This document shows positions 1-6,226 of a stretch of 64,000 nt of DNA, piece after piece. Both the position numbers and the translations under genes were made by a program. Under the pieces are notes generated by a model that was not told the origin of the DNA, did no database searches, and saw only the letters and a program-made list of their open reading frames with translations. The stretch is from JABMOV01 sp964654545 (GTDB lineage Bacteria > Fidelibacterota > Marinisomatia > Marinisomatales > JABMOV01), in NCBI GenBank assembly GCA_964654545.1, contig CAZZIU010000012.1, positions 1 through 64,000 of the forward strand, given 5' to 3'. Numbering within the stretch: the first letter of the stretch is position 1; each line of letters begins with the position of its first letter.

Positions 1-160
1 CACTAAACCAATAAACCAGGTAATTTACCAGCAACTTTAAATGACAGAAGTACACTGGACTTAGTATAAAAAAGTGTAATAGTAGTTAAGCAACTTTTTT
101 ATCAAATCCTGTCTATTCCTGCGTTTTTTATCCTATTCTGGCGAAGTTCAAAAGGCATTT

Positions 161-196
161 AAAAAGCCTCATCCCGATCTAATCGGGATGAGGCTT
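161..196 (-). terminator. Rho-independent terminator of tRNA-Lys
   Basis: A 15-bp perfect inverted repeat (164-178 with 182-196, core GCCTCATCCCGAT) closes a 3-nt loop. On the minus strand it is followed by a T-run (complement of 161-165). It lies just past the 3' end of the minus-strand tRNA, so it most likely ends that transcript. The plus-strand side has no T-run. Nothing gene-like is visible in 1-160. Confidence 0.8.
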
Positions 197-205
197 ATCG
201 TCGTG

Positions 206-277
206 TACGCCCACAAGGACTCGAACCTTGAACCAATGGCTTAAGAGGCCACTGCTCTACCATTGAGCTATGGGCGC
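206..277 (-). tRNA. tRNA-Lys (anticodon CTT)
   Basis: The minus strand folds as a full cloverleaf of 72 nt. The 7-bp acceptor pairs 271-277 with 207-213 (one G-U) and the discriminator A is at 206. The D arm is GCTC/GAGC, and the 5-bp anticodon stem encloses loop CTCTTAA, so the anticodon is CTT, reading AAG. The T arm is CAAGG-TTCGAGT-CCTTG. The CCA end is not encoded (the next bases are CAC), so it must be added enzymatically. A terminator hairpin follows at 161-196. Confidence 0.95.
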
Positions 278-425
278 AAAATGATGTCCACTAGTTGAGA
301 AAAATTACAACTGATTTGGTATCGATTAAAACATCACGTTCGTTTAGTTTATTATAAATATGTTGTTGCATAGAATTTCTTTTTTGAATAATATCAATAT
401 TAAATAATTAAATATTAAACTAATA

Positions 426-875
426 ATGAGTACACATTACAATGGAACAACAGAAGAACAGGTCGCTTTAGATACGTTTATCAAATTAACTCGCGCCATT
501 AATACTATTGGTCGACTAACTCGAGCGTCAATCGAATCAAATGACCTCACTGTAAGTCAATTTGGTGTATTAGAAATGTTATTTCATGTCGGACCGCTTT
601 GTCAGAAAGACATCAGTGAAAAGTTATTACTTACAGGCGGAAATATGGTTACGGTGATCGATAATCTGGAGCGAGATGAATTGGTTGAGCGCCGTGTAGA
701 TCCCCGCGATAGAAGATCGAAACGTGTGTTTCTTTCAAAGAAGGGTGAAACGCTTATCGCCAGCATATTCCCTGCACATGTAAATGAGATTGTACGAGTA
801 CTTTCTGTATTGTCAGCCAAGGAGCAACAACAATTAGGTAATCTTTTAAAAAAACTTGGAACATGTAATCAATAA
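426..875 (+). CDS. MarR-family transcriptional regulator
   Basis: This 149-aa winged-helix regulator has the usual MarR length. Helices up to about residue 50 lead into the DNA-binding helix-turn-helix (QKDISEKLLLTGGNMVTVIDNLE, about residues 60-82, quoted in part as QKDISEKLLLTGG). The wing follows, with the hallmark DPRDRRSKRV at about 92-101, then a C-terminal dimerisation helix. MarR proteins usually repress their own operon and release DNA on binding phenolics or oxidants. It starts a three-gene plus-strand operon with a DoxX-like protein (9-bp gap, good AAGGAG site) and a pirin, which points to an electrophile or oxidative-stress switch. The AT-rich leader (380-425) holds two ATATTAAA direct repeats that could be operator half-sites. 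That role is inference; the family call is firm. Confidence 0.9.
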   Translation: MSTHYNGTTEEQVALDTFIKLTRAINTIGRLTRASIESNDLTVSQFGVLEMLFHVGPLCQKDISEKLLLTGGNMVTVIDNLERDELVERRVDPRDRRSKRVFLSKKGETLIASIFPAHVNEIVRVLSVLSAKEQQQLGNLLKKLGTCNQ

Positions 876-884
876 GGAGAAAAA

Positions 885-1244
885 ATGAACAATCTAAATA
901 AAATCGGACAAATACTATTTGCACTACCTTTTGGCATATTTGGACTATTTCATTTCATGATGGGAAGTCAAATGGCAGGGATGGTACCAAGCTGGGTGCC
1001 GGGTGGTGTCTTTTGGGTCTATGTAACGGGACTGGCACTTGTTGCAGCTGCGGTATCACTTATTATTAAAAAGTATGCTTTTTATGCTGCCCTTGGTCTT
1101 GCACTGTTAATGTACGTCTTTGTACTGACAATACATCTACCATCTCTAATGGGTGGTGACCAAATGGCCATGACAATGGTACTAAAAGATTTTGGTTTAG
1201 GAAGTGCCGCACTATTAGTTGCTCACCTAAATCCAAAAGACTAA
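885..1244 (+). CDS. DoxX-like four-helix membrane protein
   Basis: This 119-aa, strongly hydrophobic protein has four predicted membrane segments (about residues 8-28, 42-61, 65-88 and 97-115), the size and layout of the DoxX/DoxD-like family. DoxX-type proteins are inner-membrane components linked to quinone or thiosulfate redox chemistry and oxidative stress; the exact reaction is not known for most members. A strong ribosome site (AAGGAGAAAAA) sits before the ATG, 9 bp after marR. The following pirin gene is 13 bp downstream, so the three genes are probably co-transcribed and MarR-controlled. Methionine is enriched around residues 26-33 and 93-97. The family call is moderate to good; the substrate is unknown. 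Confidence 0.8.
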   Translation: MNNLNKIGQILFALPFGIFGLFHFMMGSQMAGMVPSWVPGGVFWVYVTGLALVAAAVSLIIKKYAFYAALGLALLMYVFVLTIHLPSLMGGDQMAMTMVLKDFGLGSAALLVAHLNPKD

Positions 1245-1257
1245 ACTAAAAACTGAA

Positions 1258-1971
1258 ATGATTCAAAAATATCCCTACTCAGAATTGGGTGAAGCGCGTC
1301 ATGGCTGGCTCCATGCGCGATATCATTTCAGTTTTGCACGATATGTGGATCAATCAAAGATGGGTTTTCCACCGATACGAGTCTGGAACGATGATATTAT
1401 CCAGCCGCAGACAGGTTTTCCCATGCATCCACACCAAAACATGGAAATCATTACTTACATAAAAGAAGGTGCAATTACCCATGAAGACAGCATGGGGAAT
1501 AAAGGAAGAACGGAAGCAGGACAGATTCAAATCATGTCTGCCGGAACCGGAATCATCCATAGCGAATTCAACCATGAAGAGATAGAAACTAAATTATTTC
1601 AAATATGGATTGAACCGGTGGTCATGGATGTACCGCCAAGGTGGGAAACACTGTCCGTTAGTGATAACAAAAACAGCTCGTCTCTAAAATTATTAGCCTC
1701 GGGGCGGAAGAGCCAGCAGGAAAAAGCAGAGATTGAAATTTATCAGGATACGGCTGTGTACGTGGTTTCGCTCGATGAAAATGAATCTGTCCACCTCCCG
1801 TTGGAATCCGATCGCCATGGTTACGCGGTTGTCTCCTCCGGTTCGATTACTATCGGTAACCAAAAGGTGGCAAAAGGTGATGGGATTTATATAGATCAGG
1901 AAGATCAGCCGGAAATGATGGGTGTGGATGGAAAAGCAGAGTTGGTGTTTGTCGATCTTCCTCACTTATAA
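1258..1971 (+). CDS. Pirin family protein (bicupin)
   Basis: This 237-aa bicupin has typical pirin length. The N-terminal cupin carries the metal-binding pattern HPHQNMEIITY (about residues 60-70), followed by a further His/Glu set in ITHEDSMGN and IIHSEFN. The C-terminal cupin is shorter and lacks an obvious metal set. Bacterial pirins include quercetin-dioxygenase-active enzymes and regulatory proteins, so the function cannot be fixed from sequence. It is the last gene of the marR-doxX-pirin cluster, an arrangement consistent with a redox or electrophile response. The ATG at 1258 lacks a strong Shine-Dalgarno and may be translated by coupling to the upstream gene. Confidence 0.88.
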   Translation: MIQKYPYSELGEARHGWLHARYHFSFARYVDQSKMGFPPIRVWNDDIIQPQTGFPMHPHQNMEIITYIKEGAITHEDSMGNKGRTEAGQIQIMSAGTGIIHSEFNHEEIETKLFQIWIEPVVMDVPPRWETLSVSDNKNSSSLKLLASGRKSQQEKAEIEIYQDTAVYVVSLDENESVHLPLESDRHGYAVVSSGSITIGNQKVAKGDGIYIDQEDQPEMMGVDGKAELVFVDLPHL

Positions 1972-2018
1972 TTAAGTTTGTTCCAATTTTATCACCGTCT
2001 TATCTGAAGGAGGATTCA

Positions 2019-3002
2019 ATGCAATTCAGACCAAAGACGTATGCACCATTACTTGTTCTTTTAGCAACGATGCAGTTATCAGCCCAGACCAATCGATTTG
2101 CCATTGCCATTCACGGCGGCGCCGGCACCATTGAAAAAAGCAATATGACACCCGCTCTGGAGAAGCAATATCGAAAGGAATTGGAAAGTGCCCTGCAAAC
2201 CGGGTACGGACTTTTGGAAGCCGGGGGATCTGCGCTGGATGCCGTTGTATCGGTGATTGCTACCCTGGAGGATTCGCCCTTGTTTAATGCAGGGAAGGGA
2301 GCTGTATTTACTAGTGACGGGCACCATGAATTGGACGCCGCCATCATGGACGGGAAAACCCTGAATGCGGGGGCGGTTGCAGCCGTTAAACGGATAAAAA
2401 ACCCAATTCTTTTGGCCCGTGCAGTCATGGATAAATCTCCCCATGTAATGCTTATGGGTAATGGCGCCGAAACATTTGCCAGAGAGCAGGGGTTTTCTTT
2501 TGTTGAAAATGATTATTTCTACACTGAAAAACGATTTAAGTACTGGCAAAAAGTAAAAGAAGGCGCCACCGGAGAAGCGGAAAAACACGGTACAGTAGGC
2601 TGTGTGGCGCTGGATAAAAATGGCAATCTGGCCGCAGGAACATCCACCGGAGGCACGACCAATAAGCGTTTTGGTCGGGTTGGAGATTCACCAATCATCG
2701 GTGCCGGTACGTATGCCAGCAATGCAACCTGTGCCGTGTCAGCCACGGGACATGGGGAGGACTTCATTCGCGCCGTGGTGGCTTACCAGATCGGAGCCAG
2801 GATGGCCTGGCAGGGACAATCACTGGAAAAAGCTGCAACCACAACTATACAGGAAGACTTAACCAAAATTGGTGGATCGGGAGGCGTAATTGCCATGGAT
2901 AATAATGGTACTATCGCCATGCCATTTAATACATCCGGTATGTATCGTGGTTATGTGAATACCGACGGAAAAATGGAAATACTTATTTATAAGGATGAAT
3001 AA
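2019..3002 (+). CDS. Isoaspartyl peptidase / L-asparaginase (Ntn hydrolase), secreted
   Basis: This 327-aa plant-type asparaginase hydrolyses isoaspartyl dipeptides and asparagine. It begins with a signal peptide of about 22 residues ending LSAQ, so it acts in the periplasm or outside. The family signature IHGGAGTI is at about 31-38. The autocleavage site is the HGTVGCVALD motif (about residues 189-198), where the Thr becomes the N-terminal nucleophile of the beta chain. The GTSTGGTTNKRFGRVGDSPIIGAG substrate-pocket block is intact (GTSTGGTTNKR quoted). The start follows a strong AAGGAGGATTCA site. The gene stands alone between the pirin gene and a structured intergenic region. A scavenging role for damaged peptides is inferred. 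Confidence 0.92.
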   Translation: MQFRPKTYAPLLVLLATMQLSAQTNRFAIAIHGGAGTIEKSNMTPALEKQYRKELESALQTGYGLLEAGGSALDAVVSVIATLEDSPLFNAGKGAVFTSDGHHELDAAIMDGKTLNAGAVAAVKRIKNPILLARAVMDKSPHVMLMGNGAETFAREQGFSFVENDYFYTEKRFKYWQKVKEGATGEAEKHGTVGCVALDKNGNLAAGTSTGGTTNKRFGRVGDSPIIGAGTYASNATCAVSATGHGEDFIRAVVAYQIGARMAWQGQSLEKAATTTIQEDLTKIGGSGGVIAMDNNGTIAMPFNTSGMYRGYVNTDGKMEILIYKDE

Positions 3003-3040
3003 TTTCAATTTTTTTACTTTAAATCTTGCGCAAAAAAATT

Positions 3041-3194
3041 TGGGCTTGTAGCTTTATCCTGCTCTTAAAAAACAGAATCGCAAAAATGCGATTTTTGCTT
3101 AGGAGGTTGGCAAGTGAAATCGCCTTCCCGAGTGGCATTGGGTTGGCAACGAGACTAAGGCTCCGGGTTGGCGTTCGGAGCCTTTTCTTTTTTC
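3041..3194 (+). ncRNA. Possible structured small RNA upstream of tmRNA
   Basis: No convincing ORF lies here, but the stretch is rich in pairing. CTTG (3045-3048) and TCCT (3057-3060) can pair with CAAG (3111-3114) and AGGA (3101-3104), enclosing a perfect 7-bp hairpin (3080-3086 with 3092-3098). The block ends in a strong terminator at 3157-3194. GTTGGC occurs three times (3106, 3142, 3167). A gene-free region of about 150 nt with internal structure and its own terminator suggests an independent non-coding RNA. A divergent 6S RNA is one guess, but I cannot match any family. It could instead be a long 3' UTR of the asparaginase gene. Confidence 0.35.
3157..3194 (+). terminator. Rho-independent terminator
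   Basis: A perfect 9-bp stem AAGGCTCCG (3157-3165) pairs with CGGAGCCTT (3176-3184) around a 10-nt loop and is followed by TTCTTTTTTC. It would end transcription coming from the asparaginase gene or from the small RNA proposed just upstream. Confidence 0.85.
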
Positions 3195-3252
3195 AATCTA
3201 TACGGGAACATCATCCAAATTGACGTGTAAATTGTAACAGTTTTTTGACAAT

Positions 3253-3600
3253 GGGGGCGACCGGTTTCGACGGGATAGAGGATTCGTTAAATGGCATGCC
3301 GAGGCCCAGGCATCTCGTTAATCACCTGGAACAACAATAAGTGCCGATTACGGCTACATGGCCGCTGCTTAAGTAAGTGGTCCGTCCTGGGTGAGATGCG
3401 CCTATGGTCCCACCACAGGGCGTCATGTACATAGGCTGGCCGATGATGATGTCCATGCATCAGAGGCGAGAAAGTTATGGACTGGTTTTGTTTGCCGGGG
3501 TTACTAGCGGCGATCAAAATGAGAACAATCTAGGAAACTAAGCATGTAGATGTTTCTCGGGACACTATTTCGGACGGGAGTTCGACTCTCCCCGCCTCCA
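3253..3600 (+). ncRNA. ssrA: Transfer-messenger RNA (tmRNA), one-piece
   Basis: tmRNA rescues stalled ribosomes and tags the unfinished protein for proteolysis. The 5' end GGGGGCGACCGGTTTCGACG and the 3' T-arm plus acceptor (GGGAG-TTCGACT-CTCCC, then CGCCTCCA) are diagnostic. Acceptor bases 3253-3259 pair with 3593-3599 with one G-U, and the discriminator A is 3600. CCA is not encoded. The tag reading frame is 3343-3372: from the likely resume codon GCC it encodes ADYGYMAAA followed by TAA, with the small apolar C-terminus recognised by ClpXP-type proteases. The exact resume codon is inferred. The length of 348 nt is normal. The 3' end abuts a repeated GIY-YIG unit. Confidence 0.95.
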
Positions 3601-3619
3601 CATAATTTATAGGACTATT

Positions 3620-3871
3620 ATGATTACTGCATATGTATTACAGAGCGTAGAGAATCAAAAAAGATATGTTGGTATCACAAACAATTTGAATCGCAGACTT
3701 AAGGAACATGGATCAAAGGAGTCAACTGTCTATAAAATATTGGGTGATTTTGAAGTTATTTATATTGAGAAATGCAGGGATTATAAGTTAGCGCGAATCC
3801 GTGAAAAGTATTTAAAAAGCGGGAAAGGTCGTGAATGGCTGAACAGCAACACAATACGGGACCAGCCATAG
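3620..3871 (+). CDS. Small GIY-YIG endonuclease, copy 1
   Basis: This 83-aa protein consists of essentially one GIY-YIG nuclease domain. The two catalytic-core strands are visible as YVLQS and KRYVGIT (the GIY and YIG positions). The conserved Arg helix is NLNRRLKEH, and the metal-binding Glu lies in the REKYLKSGKGREWL block. No DNA-binding domain is attached. The ATG at 3620 begins 19 bp past the tmRNA end. In phage and intron systems such domains make targeted nicks or breaks that drive homing; that role here is inference from its position inside a unit that copies the tmRNA 3' end. It may be expressed by read-through from ssrA. Confidence 0.9.
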   Translation: MITAYVLQSVENQKRYVGITNNLNRRLKEHGSKESTVYKILGDFEVIYIEKCRDYKLARIREKYLKSGKGREWLNSNTIRDQP

Positions 3872-3888
3872 GCAGGTTAAGTTCGACT

Positions 3889-3907
3889 TTTATCCGCCTT
3901 AGGCGGA
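3889..3907 (+). repeat. Palindromic insert in tmRNA 3'-end copy 1
   Basis: Nineteen bases separate a tmRNA-identical AGTTCGACT from a tmRNA-identical CTCCCCGCCTCCA. The insert includes TCCGCCTTAGGCGGA (3893-3907), two 7-bp arms around a single base. An identical insert is at 4209-4227. In RNA it would form a hairpin right after the T-loop, so these copies cannot act as a normal T arm. Confidence 0.85.
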
Positions 3908-3939
3908 CTCCCCGCCTCCACATAATTTATAGGACTATT

Positions 3940-4191
3940 ATGATTACTGCATATGTATTACAGAGCGTAGAGAATCAAAAAAGATATGTTGGTATCACAA
4001 ACAATTTGAATCGCAGACTTAAGGAACATGGATCAAAGGAGTCAACTGTCTATAAAATATTGGGTGATTTTGAAGTTATTTATATTGAGAAATGCAGGGA
4101 TTATAAGTTAGCGCGAATCCGTGAAAAGTATTTAAAAAGCGGGAAAGGTCGTGAATGGCTGAACAGCAACACAATACGGGACCAGCCATAG
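3940..4191 (+). CDS. Small GIY-YIG endonuclease, copy 2
   Basis: This is identical in sequence to the copy at 3620-3871, exactly 320 bp downstream. The open frame can be extended upstream to 3835, but that extension reads through the tail of copy 1 and the tmRNA 3'-end copy in a different frame. The matched start at 3940, with the same upstream bases as copy 1, is preferred. All GIY-YIG motifs are intact, so both copies appear functional. Complete identity means either a very recent duplication, continuing gene conversion, or an assembly artefact. Confidence 0.85.
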   Translation: MITAYVLQSVENQKRYVGITNNLNRRLKEHGSKESTVYKILGDFEVIYIEKCRDYKLARIREKYLKSGKGREWLNSNTIRDQP

Positions 4192-4334
4192 GCAGGTTAA
4201 GTTCGACTTTTATCCGCCTTAGGCGGACTCCCCGCCTCCACACGATTTAGAAGGCAACGATTAGCATGACATTTTTTATTCGATAATTCACCTCTAACTT
4301 CACGCCCTGCATTTTTGACCAATTAAACGTATCA

Positions 4335-5678
4335 ATGAAACAAGTAGAACTATTACTTCCTGCCGGCGATTTTCAAAAAATGAAATTTGCCTATGCCTTT
4401 GGTGCCGATGCAACCTACCTGGGCATTCCTCGGTTTTCTCTCCGCGCACGGGAAAATGGATTTAAAAAAGGAACGGAAATTGAAGCTATTGAGTACGCCC
4501 ACGAGCTTGGGAAAAAGGTATATCTCACCGCCAACATTATTCCCCACAACCATAAAGTGGAACCATTCATGCATTACGTGGATGATCTGTTGACCCAGTC
4601 GAAACCGGATGCCTGGATTATGTCCGATCCCGGCATGATCATGATGATGAAGGAAAAACACCCGGAACAGGAAATACATTTGTCGGTACAGGCCAATAGT
4701 GTGAATTATGCCTCAGCCCACTTCTGGGAATCCATGGGTGTGAACAGAATAATTCTATCACGGGAAATTTCCTTAAAAGAAATCAGACAGATACGTGAGC
4801 ACTGTCCCGATCTGGAGTTGGAAGCATTTGTCCATGGGTCCATTTGCATTGCTTATTCCGGACGCTGCCTGATATCCAATTATATGTCCTATCGCGACCC
4901 CAATCAGGGAACCTGCTCCCATTCCTGCCGCTGGGAATATAAAATGTATGAGAAAGAACCGTTGCAACCGGAGGAATGGCTGGCAGAGGTTCAACCAGCC
5001 GATATTGCAAGTACGCAACATGGCGATCCATACGTGCCTTTAAAAAATGATTATTATCTTGAGGAAACGGAGCGCCCTGGTGAATTCATGCAAATTGATG
5101 AAGACGAGAACGGTACGTACCTGATGAATGCGCGCGATCTATGTGCCATTGAGCATCTGGAGGCCCTCATGGAGGCAGGCGTGGATAGCCTGAAAGTAGA
5201 AGGACGTTCAAAGTCAGTGTATTATACTGCAGTAATTGCCCGTGCCTATCGAAACGCATTAGATGATGCGAATAACAATCGCCCATTCAACCAGGATCAC
5301 CTTGATGAAGTGTTTAGCACATCCCATCGAGGATTAATCGCAGGATTTCTTTTTGGAAACCCGGGAAAATCAGCACAGAAATTTGATCAGGCCAGGCCGG
5401 AAGCTTCCACCCATCAGTTTGCTGGCATCATACACGGATATGATGAAAAAAGAAAGTTATTAAAAGTGGAACCACGCAATCCCATTAAAAAGGGGATGGA
5501 GCTGGAATTAATGTTGCCAGGGGATACAAAAAAGATAAGGGTGGAAAAATTATTTAATGTAGAAATGGAGTTAATTGAGGTCATCCATGGTGGGTTGCAT
5601 TACTGCTACATCCCATACCATGAGCCCCCCGGGGAATTTGCTTTATTACGGGAAAGATTTACAGCATCCCCGGAGTAG
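4335..5678 (+). CDS. trhP: Peptidase U32 family, tRNA hydroxylation protein TrhP-like
   Basis: This 447-aa U32 family protein is close in length and layout to E. coli TrhP (YegQ), which with prephenate helps form 5-hydroxyuridine at tRNA position 34. The N-terminus ELLLPAGDFQKMKFAYAFGA (residues 5-24) and the PRFSLRARENGF block match that subgroup rather than the RlhA/UbiU branches. The cysteine-rich centre (about residues 169-198: CIAYSGRC and GTCSHSCRWEY) carries the conserved cysteines that bind an iron-sulfur cluster in related proteins. A small beta-barrel domain forms the C-terminus. The gene stands alone, and its stop codon directly abuts the stop of the convergent micro-protein operon. 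The family is certain; the exact modification is inferred. Confidence 0.85.
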   Translation: MKQVELLLPAGDFQKMKFAYAFGADATYLGIPRFSLRARENGFKKGTEIEAIEYAHELGKKVYLTANIIPHNHKVEPFMHYVDDLLTQSKPDAWIMSDPGMIMMMKEKHPEQEIHLSVQANSVNYASAHFWESMGVNRIILSREISLKEIRQIREHCPDLELEAFVHGSICIAYSGRCLISNYMSYRDPNQGTCSHSCRWEYKMYEKEPLQPEEWLAEVQPADIASTQHGDPYVPLKNDYYLEETERPGEFMQIDEDENGTYLMNARDLCAIEHLEALMEAGVDSLKVEGRSKSVYYTAVIARAYRNALDDANNNRPFNQDHLDEVFSTSHRGLIAGFLFGNPGKSAQKFDQARPEASTHQFAGIIHGYDEKRKLLKVEPRNPIKKGMELELMLPGDTKKIRVEKLFNVEMELIEVIHGGLHYCYIPYHEPPGEFALLRERFTASPE

Positions 5679-5768
5679 TTATATTAGTACGAAGGGAGAA
5701 AGGATAAGCAGTAAAACGACGACCAATGCAATCCAATCTGAAATGTTGTTGTCTTTTTGTTTTCGCAT
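5679..5768 (-). CDS. Micro membrane protein C of a tandem trio (29 aa)
   Basis: Read from ATG at 5768 to TAA at 5679, this is a short charged N-terminus (MRKQKDNN), then DWIALVVV, a run of hydrophobic residues, and an end containing LSP and FVLI. It is a single predicted membrane span. It aligns without gaps over its last 21 residues with the two upstream micro-proteins: all share DW, then Val or Ile, then Ala or Ser, and SP near the C-terminus. The site TTTAGGAAAC precedes the ATG and overlaps the stop codon of the second protein (5778-5780). Its own stop abuts that of trhP. The shared pattern, spacing and ribosome sites make it a real gene. The function is unknown. Confidence 0.75.
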   Translation of the reverse strand: MRKQKDNNISDWIALVVVLLLILSPFVLI

Positions 5769-5777
5769 GATTGTTTC

Positions 5778-5873
5778 CTAAAGTAAGATAATGGGTGAAA
5801 GGGTTAACATGAGTAACACAACCAGTGATACCCAATCTAAAATGTTTTGTGATTTGCTATTAAAGCGTTCCAT
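5778..5873 (-). CDS. Micro membrane protein B of a tandem trio (31 aa)
   Basis: Read from ATG at 5873 to TAG at 5778, the hydrophilic head MERFNSKSQN is followed by ILDWVSLVVLL, further hydrophobic residues, and LSPIILL at the end. It has one predicted transmembrane helix, probably with the charged N-terminus in the cytoplasm. An AAGGA ribosome site lies 8 bases before the start. It is a paralogue of the proteins at 5679-5768 and 5888-5974, and the three lie head to tail with gaps of 9 and 14 bp. The nucleotide sequences differ clearly while the protein pattern holds, which argues for selection on the protein. No known family is recognised. Confidence 0.78.
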   Translation of the reverse strand: MERFNSKSQNILDWVSLVVLLMLTLSPIILL

Positions 5874-5887
5874 GGGATAATCCTTGT

Positions 5888-5974
5888 TTATATCATCACC
5901 AGCGGTGATACGGTTAACAGGATGACGATCGAAAATGCGACCCAGTCAATTAAAGTGTTTGTGTACTGTTTCAT
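5888..5974 (-). CDS. Micro membrane protein A of a tandem trio (28 aa)
   Basis: This is the first gene of the trio, read from ATG at 5974 to TAA at 5888. MKQYTNT is followed by LIDWVAFSIVILL and then TVSPLVMI. It is a single hydrophobic span with the same DW and SP landmarks as its two downstream paralogues. A TGGAGA ribosome site precedes the ATG by 6 bases. About 23 nt of leader separate it from the start point predicted by a sigma-54 promoter at 6009-6023. Tiny stress-induced membrane proteins often modulate larger membrane complexes; whether that applies here is unknown. Confidence 0.78.
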   Translation of the reverse strand: MKQYTNTLIDWVAFSIVILLTVSPLVMI

Positions 5975-6008
5975 TTTTTCTCCATTTTTCAAGTTCACTT
6001 ATAAAGAG

Positions 6009-6023
6009 GCAAACCCTGTGCCA
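6009..6023 (-). promoter_or_regulatory. Sigma-54 (RpoN) promoter for the micro-protein trio
   Basis: On the minus strand the bases are TGGCACAGGGTTTGC, preceded by TTT. This matches the sigma-54 consensus TGGCAC-N5-TTGC with the obligatory GG and GC separated by exactly 10 bases. The expected start point near 5998 leaves a 23-nt leader with a ribosome site before the ATG at 5974. rpoN itself is at 39997-41358 in this window, and an NtrC-type activator is at 55922-57274. Confidence 0.82.
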
Positions 6024-6040
6024 AAACCACCACATATCCC

Positions 6041-6056
6041 CTATATGTACATATAG
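6041..6056. promoter_or_regulatory. Perfect 16-bp palindrome, candidate activator site
   Basis: CTATATGTACATATAG is a perfect 16-bp palindrome centred about 50 bp upstream of the predicted sigma-54 start point. Sigma-54 promoters need an enhancer-binding protein, and a dimer site here would suit that. Typical enhancer sites lie further upstream (-80 to -150), so an accessory regulator site is also possible. The rest of the gap (6057-6226) shows no gene and no clear terminator. Confidence 0.5.
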
Positions 6057-6226
6057 CGTAGGATAAGGATTGGTTGTCATAAAGGTTAAACGCGCGATTA
6101 TATACTATTGATATGGAAAATCCCAGAACGATATAAAACCGATCCGGTGATTGGGTATGAGGAACAATGCCAGATTCGACAGATGGTAGTTATTAAATAA
6201 ATCAGTATGTAAGAAAATCGTAAGAG

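Larger units (their letters stand above)
3601..4240 (+). repeat. Perfect 2 x 320-bp tandem repeat ending in tmRNA 3'-end copies
   Basis: Bases 3601-3920 and 3921-4240 are identical as far as I can read them. Each unit begins CATAATTT, carries one GIY-YIG gene and ends with AGTTCGACT, a 19-nt insert, then CTCCCCGCCTCCA. The two flanks of that insert are exactly the T-loop and 3' acceptor strand of the neighbouring tmRNA (3579-3600). The insert (3889-3907, 4209-4227) contains the palindrome TCCGCCTTAGGCGGA. The tmRNA 3' terminus therefore occurs three times in 660 bp: once functional and twice interrupted. This looks like a small element inserted at the tmRNA end and then duplicated. An assembly duplication cannot be excluded for the second copy. 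Confidence 0.9.

Noticed and set aside
2079..2588. 169-aa ORF antisense to the isoaspartyl peptidase gene
   Set aside because: It is antisense to a clear gene, matches no family and has no ribosome site.
3026..3223. 65-aa ORF upstream of tmRNA
   Set aside because: It runs through strong RNA hairpins and a terminator, has no ribosome site and gives a low-complexity basic protein.
3287..3517. Antisense 76-aa ORF inside tmRNA
   Set aside because: It is a by-product of the structured tmRNA sequence.
3835..4191. Longer 118-aa version of the second GIY-YIG protein
   Set aside because: The first 35 residues read through the tail of copy 1 and the tmRNA 3'-end copy. The identical first copy starts at its ATG after the tmRNA end, so 3940 is the matching start.
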